23,301 nt of DNA from a virus: IMG/VR virus record IMGVR_UViG_3300034109_000299, positions 1-23,301 of that record; one strand, written 5' to 3'. The translations under genes were made by a program, and so were the position numbers. The notes under the pieces were generated by a model. It was not told the origin of the DNA. It was given only the letters and a program-made list of their open reading frames with translations, and did not search any database. Positions 1 through 5,941 of this stretch are shown in pieces (position 1 is the first letter of the stretch; every line of letters begins with the position of its first letter).

Positions 1-10
1 TTGACGCTCT

Positions 11-211
11 ATGGCGTCGGATTGTGAGTTGAAGATGCCCTACAAGACGAAACTGCACTCGTTCCGCCTGACCGACGACGACTCTCGGCGTCTGGACGAG
101 ATAGCAGCAAGCCTCCCCGGTTCCGGTTGGTCGAGATCATCTGTGATACGGCACCTGATCACAGAGTTCAGGGGGTTTGAGCACCATGTTGCACAATCCG
201 ACGACAGCTGA
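11..211 (+). CDS. Ribbon-helix-helix DNA-binding protein
   Basis: This 66-residue protein has the pattern of a CopG/Arc-type ribbon-helix-helix repressor. A short strand (around HSFRLTDDD) is followed by a first helix (SRRLDEIAASL), a turn rich in Gly/Ser, and a second helix beginning WSRSSVIRHLI. Proteins of this fold bind DNA as dimers through the strand and commonly autoregulate. An equally good start is the ATG at 35, which begins MPYKTKLHSF directly before the strand; neither start has a clear ribosome-binding site, and only ten bases are available upstream of the first. The 3' end overlaps the next ORF. Target unknown. Confidence 0.65.
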   Translation: MASDCELKMPYKTKLHSFRLTDDDSRRLDEIAASLPGSGWSRSSVIRHLITEFRGFEHHVAQSDDS

Positions 212-365
212 GGACAAGCTGTACGCAGAGAGTTTGAGCACCGAGGAGTTGAGGGTCATGGTGTTCGATGGTGAGGTTGTCACCGCTGACGGATGCTCAG
301 TGGAGCCCGACGGGCAGTGCTGTCACGGGCACCTGTCACCGCTGCGGGTTCTCGGCATCATCTGA
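186..365 (+). CDS. Small Cys/His-motif phage protein
   Basis: This 59-residue ORF starts at ATG 186, chosen over the TTG at 177 because AGGGGG at 170-175 is correctly spaced only for the ATG. The C-terminal half reads DGCSVEPDGQCCHGHLSPL then a short hydrophobic end. The pattern CxVEPDGxCxHGxxSxLxxLG is one I recall from many small uncharacterised phage and plasmid proteins; the Cys and His residues suggest metal binding, but no function is known to me. It overlaps the preceding ORF by 26 bases and its stop overlaps the convergent lysozyme-like gene by 8 bases. Confidence 0.6.
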   Translation: MLHNPTTAEDKLYAESLSTEELRVMVFDGEVVTADGCSVEPDGQCCHGHLSPLRVLGII

Positions 366-846
366 TCGCCCAGGGCGAGGTTCCAGCGATCTGGTAGAGC
401 CGGTAGGCAGCCTTGTTGTTGCACAGTGCGTCACTCCACTGGCTGACATGACATCCAACGGCTGCGTACTTGTCGGCATGCAAGCTCGAGAGCAACTGCC
501 AGCATCCCCGCGCAGACGAGCGTGGGTTGGCAGCGTTGTGCTGATGCCGTGATTCACGGTGCATGATGCTGTCGGCCCATGACCACAGGTGACGTGGCCA
601 GACAGAACGCATGGCTGCACCGCAGTCGGTTCGCAGACTGTTCTGGTGTCGGGCAACAGCGGCCAGGTAGTCACGGCGTTGCTGCTCGAGGTGCCTGATC
701 ACTGCTCGCTGGGTAGGTGTCATCGTCTCAGCGGTGACCGGGTCAGGACCGAGGCTCTTCCAGTGAGCTATCTGAGCCGGCGTGCAAGAGGTCAGAAGAA
801 CGAAGAGAGCGATACAGAACGCAAAGCGCAATTGGGTCATACTCAT
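358..846 (-). CDS. Lipoprotein with lysozyme/transglycosylase-like domain
   Basis: This 162-residue protein is encoded against the direction of every other gene in the window. Residues 1-21 form a lipoprotein signal: a hydrophobic run followed by the lipobox LTSC, with Cys21 as the acylation site. The C-terminal part (about residues 90-162) resembles the SLT/Rpf lysozyme-like fold: HRES supplies the likely catalytic Glu, followed by NPRSSARGCWQLL, a later SQWSD, and the ending SPWAIR. It should cleave peptidoglycan at the membrane-wall interface, in lysis or entry. ATG 846 is preceded by GGAGG (plus-strand cctcc at 858-862); ATG 840 is a second possible start. A membrane-anchored form is unusual for an endolysin. 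Confidence 0.75.
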   Translation of the reverse strand: MSMTQLRFAFCIALFVLLTSCTPAQIAHWKSLGPDPVTAETMTPTQRAVIRHLEQQRRDYLAAVARHQNSLRTDCGAAMRSVWPRHLWSWADSIMHRESRHQHNAANPRSSARGCWQLLSSLHADKYAAVGCHVSQWSDALCNNKAAYRLYQIAGTSPWAIR

Positions 847-871
847 GTGGTGCAGTTCCTCCCTGCATGTA

Positions 872-905
872 AACGCCCGTCGGAGTTCCAGTTCCGGCGG
901 GCGTT
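872..905. other. Stem-loop upstream of lysozyme-like gene
   Basis: Twelve bases at 872-883 (aacgcccgtcgg) pair with 894-905 (ccggcgggcgtt), with one G-U-type position and a ten-base loop. On the minus strand it lies about nine bases upstream of the GGAGG site of the lysozyme-like gene, so it could be a 5' leader structure or a terminator for transcription arriving from the right. There is no proper T-run on either side. Confidence 0.5.
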
Positions 906-966
906 GCCTTTGGTCCTGTAACCGTACTGCAATACCGGACGAACCTTCTCAACCCAGGACACAGTG

Positions 967-985
967 CTGCCGCACGAAGCGGCAG
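967..985. other. Perfect 7-bp stem-loop
   Basis: CTGCCGC (967-973) is perfectly complementary to GCGGCAG (979-985) around the five-base loop ACGAA. It is not followed by a T-run. It lies between the two copies of the direct repeat ttctcaaccc. Role unknown. Confidence 0.45.
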
Positions 986-1040
986 CGGAGTTCTCAACCC
1001 GAGGTTTCCGGCAGGGCAAAGCTTCAGCAACCGCACCCTG

Positions 1041-1083
1041 CGACCGGCACCGCTGGAGGACGGTGTGGGTTCCGGTGCAGTCG
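1041..1083. other. Imperfect stem-loop
   Basis: The arms cgaccggcaccg (1041-1052) and cggtgcagtcg (1073-1083) pair with one bulge or mismatch around a 20-base loop. Role unknown; listed as part of the structured interval before the terminase. Confidence 0.35.
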
Positions 1084-1157
1084 TAAGTGGGACCGCTTCA
1101 GCGCCGAGAGCGCAATGTGGTCGTCGCTCTCCAGTGAGCGGCAGGACGGCTCCCCGT

Positions 1158-1365
1158 ATGCCTGCCAGTAACGACCTCGCCCCGTGGGGCTTCGTTCCAA
1201 ACGTGCGGATCGTCGTGCCGCACCGCCAGCACCAGCTGGCCTACAAGGTCGATCCCTCTCACGGACAACCAGGCCGCTCGACTTGTGTCGGCCCTGGGGT
1301 TCTCACCGGTCCCACTGCACCCGGTGGAGGGGGGCGAGGAGTTGGGCTACACTCGCTCTCGTTGA
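1158..1365 (+). pseudogene. Small ORF with apparent +1 frameshift
   Basis: From ATG 1158 one frame reads MPASNDLAPWGFVPNVRIVV... to YKVD with strongly GC-rich third positions. From about 1257 this frame loses coding character, while the frame one base further on becomes plausible: PLTDNQAARLVSALGF ... EELGYTRSR, ending at TGA 1363-1365 with no start codon of its own. Skipping one C in gtcgatccctctcacg joins them into a protein of about 69 residues. This can be a real +1 frameshift, a decayed gene or an assembly indel. A weak AGGA at 1143-1146 could serve as ribosome-binding site. I do not recognise the family; the position before terminase would suit a small packaging or regulatory protein. 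Confidence 0.4.
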
Positions 1366-1385
1366 TTGGTTTGCTCCCCAACACT

Positions 1386-1425
1386 ACACGGCCCCCGACA
1401 CCCTGCAAAGGAACGGGGGTCGTGT
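1386..1425. other. Stem-loop between small ORF and terminator
   Basis: The arms acacggcccccg (1386-1397) and cgggggtcgtgt (1414-1425) pair over twelve bases with one G-U position and a 16-base loop. It precedes a second, perfect hairpin at 1480-1505. The stretch 1366-1479 otherwise holds nothing I can assign; a small structured RNA is possible. Confidence 0.4.
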
Positions 1426-1479
1426 GGTGTCTCGGGGTAGTTTGACGGTGTTGTTCGATTTGGCGATCTGAGCAGCCCT

Positions 1480-1510
1480 GCCCCCGGCTTCCCTGAGCCG
1501 GGGGCTTGTC
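1480..1510 (+). terminator. Rho-independent-type terminator before terminase
   Basis: A perfect ten-base stem, gcccccggct (1480-1489) with agccgggggc (1496-1505), closes a six-base loop and is followed by TTGTCGTT. The weak T-tail is common for actinobacterial and actinophage terminators. It separates upstream transcription from the terminase, whose -10-like box begins only eleven bases after the stem. Confidence 0.7.
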
Positions 1511-1515
1511 GTTGG

Positions 1516-1521
1516 TACGCT
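1516..1521 (+). promoter_or_regulatory. TACGCT -10-like box, leaderless start of terminase
   Basis: TACGCT fits the TANNNT -10 consensus of actinobacteria and ends exactly six bases before the GTG start at 1528, so transcription would begin at or next to the start codon. There is no ribosome-binding site. The same hexamer occurs with the same spacing before three other genes. No recognisable -35 element is present. Confidence 0.6.
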
Positions 1522-1527
1522 TGGTCC

Positions 1528-2934
1528 GTGTCCACTGTCCCTGTTGCCATTGAACGGATGCCGGCCAACGACCGCGAACTGTGGCACTTCGTCAGGGCCG
1601 TGTTCGGTGTGACGATTCCCAACACCAAGGTCTGCCCGAACCACGTTCCGCCGTTCAGGGCGTTCGCTGACGCCTACTTCGCCAGGTACCCGGTGATGAT
1701 CTGGAAGGGCTCGCGAGGTCTGGCCGGCAAGAGTTGGACCCTTGCCACCCTCGCCAACACGATGGTCGTCGGCCTTGCCGCACAGACCACGATCCTTGGT
1801 GGGTCCGGTGCTCAGTCCCTCAACGTGCATCTCGCATCGAAGGCGGCTTGGGACTATCCCCACGCTCCCCGGTCGTTGCTCGCCGGCACCCCGACGAAGT
1901 ACGACTCGCACTACACCAACGGGGCGTGGGTCCGTTCGCTGATGGCCTCGCAGACATCGGTTCGTGGGCCGCACCCCCAGCGGTTGCTGCTTGACGAGAT
2001 TGACGAGATGGATCTTGATGTGCTCGAGGGCGCTCAGGGCCAGCCGATGCGGGGCCGGCACGGGAACCAGGCGGGACTTGAAACCTGCACGGTGATGTCC
2101 TCGACCCACCAGTACGCCACCGGCACGATGACCGAGATGCTCCTTCGTGCAAAGGACCGCCATTGGCCGGTGTATGAGTTCTGCTATCGGGAGACGGCCA
2201 ATCCTTACGACGGTTGGTTGACCATGGACGAGGTCGAGCGCAAGCGTGCGGAGATCCCCCGACATATGTGGGAAACCGAGTACGAGTTGGGCGAGCCCGC
2301 CATCGAGGGCCGTGCTCTTGACTCCTCTGCGGTCGAGCGCTGTTTCTTCGGGCCGGTGCTCGAGGTCGACAGCTGGACCGATCTTGATCACCAGGATCTG
2401 CTGGGGGACAAGAAGCTCAGGCTGACCCATGTGACCGGGGTCGACTGGGCGAAGGAGAACGACAAGACCGTCATCACGACGTTCTCGGTGGAGTCCAACG
2501 GGGTGTGGCGCTGTGTCGCTTGGGCCAGCATGAACAAGAAGCCGTGGCCGACGATGATCGCTCAGGCAGAAGAGCGTCTACGCACCTACGGGCCGGCGTT
2601 CGGCCACGATGCGACCGGGCTCGGCAACGTGATTGCGGACTACTTCGACCCCGACCTCCGACGCCGTTACCAGCGCTACTTCGCCGACGTGATCATGGGC
2701 TCGGGCCGCACCCGCCAGGACTTGTTCGCCAACTACATCAGTGCCATCGAGAACGACCGGGTGCGTTATCCACGAATTGCGTCGCTCTACCGTGACCATC
2801 TGTACGTCACCTGGGACGATCTGTTCGGCGCTGGCCACCCGCCGGATTCGTTCGTGGCCGGTGCCATTGCCTGGAAGTTGCGCGACCAGATCGCCGGCGG
2901 GCTGTCGGTCAGCCCCCTAGAGTTCCTGAAGTGA
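1528..2934 (+). CDS. terL: Terminase large subunit
   Basis: This 468-residue protein is the DNA-packaging motor: an ATPase that translocates the genome into the prohead, plus a nuclease that cuts the concatemer. The Walker A-type loop is GSRGLAGKS (residues 61-69), with Lys68. Walker B is LLLDEIDEMD (153-162), and a coupling motif SSTHQ follows. The C-terminal RNase H-like nuclease begins at GVDWAKENDKT, with Asp306 as the first metal ligand, continues through HDATGLGN and ends near DSFVAGAIAWKL. The GTG at 1528 is chosen because of the leaderless promoter geometry and because the upstream sequence is a terminator. No small terminase subunit is recognisable upstream. Confidence 0.93.
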   Translation: MSTVPVAIERMPANDRELWHFVRAVFGVTIPNTKVCPNHVPPFRAFADAYFARYPVMIWKGSRGLAGKSWTLATLANTMVVGLAAQTTILGGSGAQSLNVHLASKAAWDYPHAPRSLLAGTPTKYDSHYTNGAWVRSLMASQTSVRGPHPQRLLLDEIDEMDLDVLEGAQGQPMRGRHGNQAGLETCTVMSSTHQYATGTMTEMLLRAKDRHWPVYEFCYRETANPYDGWLTMDEVERKRAEIPRHMWETEYELGEPAIEGRALDSSAVERCFFGPVLEVDSWTDLDHQDLLGDKKLRLTHVTGVDWAKENDKTVITTFSVESNGVWRCVAWASMNKKPWPTMIAQAEERLRTYGPAFGHDATGLGNVIADYFDPDLRRRYQRYFADVIMGSGRTRQDLFANYISAIENDRVRYPRIASLYRDHLYVTWDDLFGAGHPPDSFVAGAIAWKLRDQIAGGLSVSPLEFLK

Positions 2935-2960
2935 AGATGCACGCTGTCTGACACTGGAGC

Positions 2961-2966
2961 TATACT
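2961..2966 (+). promoter_or_regulatory. TATACT -10 box for the 3009 gene and methyltransferase
   Basis: TATACT is a near-consensus -10 hexamer in the gap after terminase. The expected transcript would carry a leader of about 40 bases with a small GAGGC/GCCTC stem around 2975-2988, followed by AGGAG at 2993-2997 and ATG 3009. The -35 region is not recognisable. Confidence 0.5.
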
Positions 2967-3008
2967 CTCGCCAGAGGCAGAAAGCCTCGGACAGGAGCAA
3001 AGATCAGC

Positions 3009-3335
3009 ATGAGTCTTGTGGAACGGGTGCAGGAGATCCTCCCCGGCGCAGCGCCGCTGTTTCAGGGCCACACCAACACGGCCTCTGCGGTCGTGGAGTG
3101 GGGCGAGCACACCATCGTCGTGGACGAGGAGTGCGACGTGTACCGCATCGGCATCTACACCAATGCCGGTTGGGTCAAGGGCGAGGAGCCCTTGGAGTTC
3201 GCTGAGATCGGCACCAACATCGACGCTGTCGTCGCTCTCTTGGACGACCTCACGGACATCGAGGCAGACGACTGGTTGTCCGAGGCCGATGTCCTCGTTC
3301 AGGTAGCGGAGATCGACACCGAGGCCGGTGAGTGA
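3009..3335 (+). CDS. Very acidic small protein of unknown function
   Basis: This 108-residue protein has about 25 Asp/Glu against only about three Lys/Arg, spread along the whole chain and densest in the last 40 residues. I do not recognise a family. It starts at ATG 3009 behind AGGAG with 11-base spacing and overlaps the methyltransferase start by 8 bases, so the two are probably co-translated. The acidity and the link to a methyltransferase would suit a DNA-mimic anti-restriction protein, but that is inference from composition and context only. Confidence 0.7.
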   Translation: MSLVERVQEILPGAAPLFQGHTNTASAVVEWGEHTIVVDEECDVYRIGIYTNAGWVKGEEPLEFAEIGTNIDAVVALLDDLTDIEADDWLSEADVLVQVAEIDTEAGE

Positions 3336-4542
3336 TGTGGTACTACCTACCAGGACAGACACCGCCATCCACCTCTGCTCCGGTTACGGGGGCTTTGAGC
3401 TTGCCTTCCAGCTTTCTGGACTCGACGTGCGAACCGTTTGTCACGTTGAGCGGGACGCCCACGCAGCGGCCTGCCTTGTGGCGAGGATGGAGGACGAGAC
3501 GCTGGATCCTGCTCCTATCTGGTCTGACTTGCTCACCTTCGACGGCACAGCGTGGAGTGGCCGAGTGGATTGGATCACTGCCGGGTTCCCCTGCCAACCG
3601 TTCTCCGTTGCAGGAGCGCAGCGTGGAGTTGACGACGACCGTTGGCTCTGGCCGGCGATCTTCAGGATCATCCGTGACGTGGGACCGCAGTACGTCTTCT
3701 TGGAGAACGTCCCAGGACTCATCAAGCACGGCCTCCCCCACGTCCTCTCCGACCTTGCCTCGGTCGGGTTCGATGCGGAATGGGGTCTGCTTTCAGCGGG
3801 AGAGGTTGGCGCACCACATCGACGGGATCGCTGCTGGATCCTTGCTGGAAGACGGCTGGGCGACACCGACGGGTCAGGACAGCGTGGGCTCGGGGATGGG
3901 TCACGCCACGAAGGCGTCGGGCCGGTTCGCCGGGACGCTGACGGATCAGACGGTGCGGGATCCCAAGGTCAGGATGTGGGGCACGCCGCTCGCACAGGAC
4001 GACCAGAAGAGTCCCGAGGCGCACATGGCAACGAAGGATCGTCTGATCGGTCCAGGCCGCACCGAGGTGACCTCTTTGACGGTGCAGACGAAGATGCCAG
4101 AGAACTGGAAGGACTGGCCGACGCCAGTGGCGTCGGAGGCGTTCAGGGGGACGGACCCACAGAGGGGGCCAGCGGGCGGATCAAAGGGTCTGAAGCACGC
4201 TGCGACGCAGGACTGGTCGACACCGAAGGCCAGGGACGGGAAGGACACGACGTGGAACCCCGGTCAGGCGGCAAGGAAATCACCGGACCTTCCAGCTCAG
4301 GCTACGGATCCGATGCTCAGTGGCCTCCCCTCCGACAGGACACCGACGGATGGAGAGAGTGGATCAGTCAAGGTGGACCTGAACCCGCACTTCGTAGAGT
4401 CACTGATGGGCGTCCCGAAGGACTGGCTGACTCCCTCCACCTCGGTGGGAACGGACTCGTACCAGCGGTGGCTGCGGCGGCACTTGCCGAACTGGCGTCT
4501 CGTCTTGGTGCCGGAAGAAGGGTGAGCCGGAAGATACGCTGA
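3328..4542 (+). CDS. C5-cytosine DNA methyltransferase
   Basis: This 404-residue protein transfers methyl groups to cytosine C5 in DNA, probably protecting the phage genome from host restriction. Visible family motifs are: motif I LCSGYGGFE (16-24, S-adenosylmethionine binding), motif IV GFPCQPFS with catalytic Cys89, motif VI ENVPG with Glu126, motif VIII APHRRDR (162-168), and a C-terminal PEPALRR then GGNGLVPAVAAAAL (from about 373), matching motifs IX and X. The middle (about 175-330) is Gly/Asp-rich and lower in third-position GC. It starts at GTG 3328, overlapping the previous gene. From 3689 to 4525 the frame one base later is also open and also resembles this enzyme family. The stop codon overlaps the portal promoter. 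Confidence 0.88.
   Translation: MSDVVLPTRTDTAIHLCSGYGGFELAFQLSGLDVRTVCHVERDAHAAACLVARMEDETLDPAPIWSDLLTFDGTAWSGRVDWITAGFPCQPFSVAGAQRGVDDDRWLWPAIFRIIRDVGPQYVFLENVPGLIKHGLPHVLSDLASVGFDAEWGLLSAGEVGAPHRRDRCWILAGRRLGDTDGSGQRGLGDGSRHEGVGPVRRDADGSDGAGSQGQDVGHAARTGRPEESRGAHGNEGSSDRSRPHRGDLFDGADEDARELEGLADASGVGGVQGDGPTEGASGRIKGSEARCDAGLVDTEGQGREGHDVEPRSGGKEITGPSSSGYGSDAQWPPLRQDTDGWREWISQGGPEPALRRVTDGRPEGLADSLHLGGNGLVPAVAAAALAELASRLGAGRRVSRKIR
3689..4525 (+). other. Second family-like reading frame inside the methyltransferase gene
   Basis: In the frame +1 to the methyltransferase, an uninterrupted stretch ends at TGA 4523-4525. It reads SSWRTSQ, then LPRSGSMRNGVCF, several WxTP units (GWATPTGQD, MWGTPLAQD, DWPTPVASE, DWSTPKARD), and LNPHFVESLMGVPKDWL. 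I recall exactly this order from the C-terminal, target-recognition-type part of other phage cytosine methyltransferases. Its third codon positions are very GC-rich. No start codon with a ribosome-binding site is evident near 3689; the open frame itself reaches back to GTG 3332, but its first 119 codons look like a shadow. It may be an overprinted gene, a frameshift product, or a coincidental shadow. Confidence 0.45.
4535..4540 (+). promoter_or_regulatory. TACGCT -10-like box, leaderless start of portal
   Basis: TACGCT ends six bases before ATG 4547 and shares its last T with the stop codon TGA (4540-4542) of the methyltransferase. There is no convincing ribosome-binding site before the portal. 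It would start the transcript of the portal to WhiB block. Confidence 0.6.
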
Positions 4543-4546
4543 GAGA

Positions 4547-5941
4547 ATGGCGTCAAAGGCAAACCTCAATGAGGTCGGACTGACCGGACTGGTGACGGTT
4601 GGAACCGGCCAGGTGAAGGAAGAGTTTCTTCCTGAGCTTCAGGGTGCTGCCGGCATCAAGGTCTACAAGGAGATGAAGGACAACGACCCCACCGTCGGGT
4701 CGATCCTCTTCTCCATCGACCAGTCTGTCAGACAGGTCAATTGGAGCGTGGAGGCCAGCACACACCCGGACGCCAAGGGCAGAGCCGACGACGACGCCGA
4801 CTTCCTTCGGTCCTGCATGAGTGATCTGTCCCACACCTGGCCTGACTTCGTCAGCGAGGTGATGACGATGGTCCCGTTCGGCTTCAGCGTCCATGAGATC
4901 GTCTACAAGATGCGTCAGGGCAAGGGTGGCAAGACGCCCTCCAACTTTGACGACGGCAAGATCGGGTGGAGGAAGTTCGCTACCAGGTCGCAGGATTCGA
5001 TCGATCATTGGCTGTTCGATGACAGCGACGGTGGCATCAAGGCCGTTGTGCAGAAGCCTCCCCCCGACTACCGGGAGCGGACGATCCCGATCGACAAGCT
5101 CTTGTTGTTCCGTACCAGCACGATCAAGGGCAATCCTGAGGGACGCTCCGCTCTGCGCAACGCTTACCGACCATGGTGGTACAAGAAGCGGATCGAGGAG
5201 ATCGAGGCGATCGGCATCGAGCGCGATCTTGCCGGCCTCCCGGTCGCTTATGTCGATGCCTCGATCCTTCGCAGTGATGCGAGCGACAACGACAAGCAGG
5301 TTCTTGCTGCCATCCAGAACATTGTTCGGAACATTCGCCAGGACAAGGAAGCGGGGATCATCTGGCCCGTTGTCCATGATGCGAACGGGAACAAGCTCTA
5401 CGACCTCCAGTTGATGAGCAGTGGCGGCTCGCGGAACTTCGACACGTCGGCAATCCTTCAGCGCTACGACAAGTCGATTGCCATGACCGTGCTGGCAGAC
5501 TTCGTGATGCTCGGGAGCACCAGCACCGGGTCGTTCGCTCTTGCTTCGTCCAAGACGAATCTGTTCGCCCAGGCGTTGGGCGCTTGGCTCAAGGTGATCG
5601 AGGGCGTGCTCAACACCTACGCAGTTCCGCGACTGTTTGAGGTCAACGGAATGGATGCCACGCTGCTCCCGCAGATCCGACACGGTGACATCGAGACACC
5701 GGAACTGAATGAACTGGGTGCGTATCTCGGCCAGTTGGCCGGCACCGGTATGCCGTTGTTCCCGAACGCCAAGCTCGAGGAGACGTTGTTGCAGGCCGCT
5801 CGCCTCCCGCTTCCGACGCCAGAGGAGAAGGATCAGCAGGACGCTGGGGCCGGCGATGCGTCTGCCATGGGGCAGTTTGATCAGCCAGCGGATATGGGCT
5901 CTGGCGACATCGTCTCGGCCATCGACCAACTAGCGCAGTGA
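4547..5941 (+). CDS. Portal protein (DUF935/Mu gp29-like)
   Basis: This 464-residue protein should form the dodecameric ring at the capsid vertex through which DNA enters and leaves and to which terminase docks. It has the layout of the DUF935-type portal family: an N-terminal KEMKDNDPTVGSILFSIDQ, a core with VPFGFSVHEIVY, the KLLLFRTS...GNPEGRSALRNAYRPWWYKK segment (broken here), and a C-terminal region ending with an acidic/Gln-rich tail. It is directly followed by a MuF gene, the usual partner, with a GTGA start-stop overlap at 5938-5941. The long open frame on the opposite strand is a GC-skew shadow. Confidence 0.85.
   Translation: MASKANLNEVGLTGLVTVGTGQVKEEFLPELQGAAGIKVYKEMKDNDPTVGSILFSIDQSVRQVNWSVEASTHPDAKGRADDDADFLRSCMSDLSHTWPDFVSEVMTMVPFGFSVHEIVYKMRQGKGGKTPSNFDDGKIGWRKFATRSQDSIDHWLFDDSDGGIKAVVQKPPPDYRERTIPIDKLLLFRTSTIKGNPEGRSALRNAYRPWWYKKRIEEIEAIGIERDLAGLPVAYVDASILRSDASDNDKQVLAAIQNIVRNIRQDKEAGIIWPVVHDANGNKLYDLQLMSSGGSRNFDTSAILQRYDKSIAMTVLADFVMLGSTSTGSFALASSKTNLFAQALGAWLKVIEGVLNTYAVPRLFEVNGMDATLLPQIRHGDIETPELNELGAYLGQLAGTGMPLFPNAKLEETLLQAARLPLPTPEEKDQQDAGAGDASAMGQFDQPADMGSGDIVSAIDQLAQ

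Larger units (their letters stand above)
847..1157. other. Non-coding, hairpin-rich interval
   Basis: I find no convincing coding frame in this stretch of about 310 bases. It contains the ribosome-binding site of the lysozyme-like gene at its left edge, three stem-loops (872-905, 967-985, 1041-1083), a further six-base pairing GTCCTG/CAGGAC (913-918 with 955-960), and a ten-base direct repeat ttctcaaccc at 946-955 and 991-1000. It may hold a divergent regulatory region or a packaging site upstream of terminase, but nothing in it decides between these. I looked for a tRNA cloverleaf and did not find one. Confidence 0.5.

Noticed and set aside
268-552. 94-codon plus-strand frame over the lysozyme-like gene
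   Set aside because: It overlaps the convergent genes and lacks coding character; the minus-strand product has a signal peptide and enzyme motifs.
905-1100. Possible tRNA in the non-coding interval
   Set aside because: Sequences such as ttctcaaccc recall a T-loop, but no cloverleaf with paired acceptor and T arms can be drawn.
1442-1470. TTGACG ... GATCTG as a promoter before terminase
   Set aside because: The -35 match is good but the -10 is poor and the start would fall directly at the terminator stem.
1384-2430. 348-codon minus-strand frame over terminase
   Set aside because: Terminase motifs are unambiguous on the plus strand; this frame also crosses the terminator hairpin.
3332-3688. 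N-terminal part of the +1 frame in the methyltransferase
   Set aside because: Ser/Thr/Arg-rich shadow of the real motif I-IV region; only the part after about 3689 resembles a protein family.
4553-5929. 458-codon open frame antisense to the portal gene
   Set aside because: It mirrors a clear portal gene; high third-position GC in the real frame removes antisense stops. No motifs, no ribosome-binding site.
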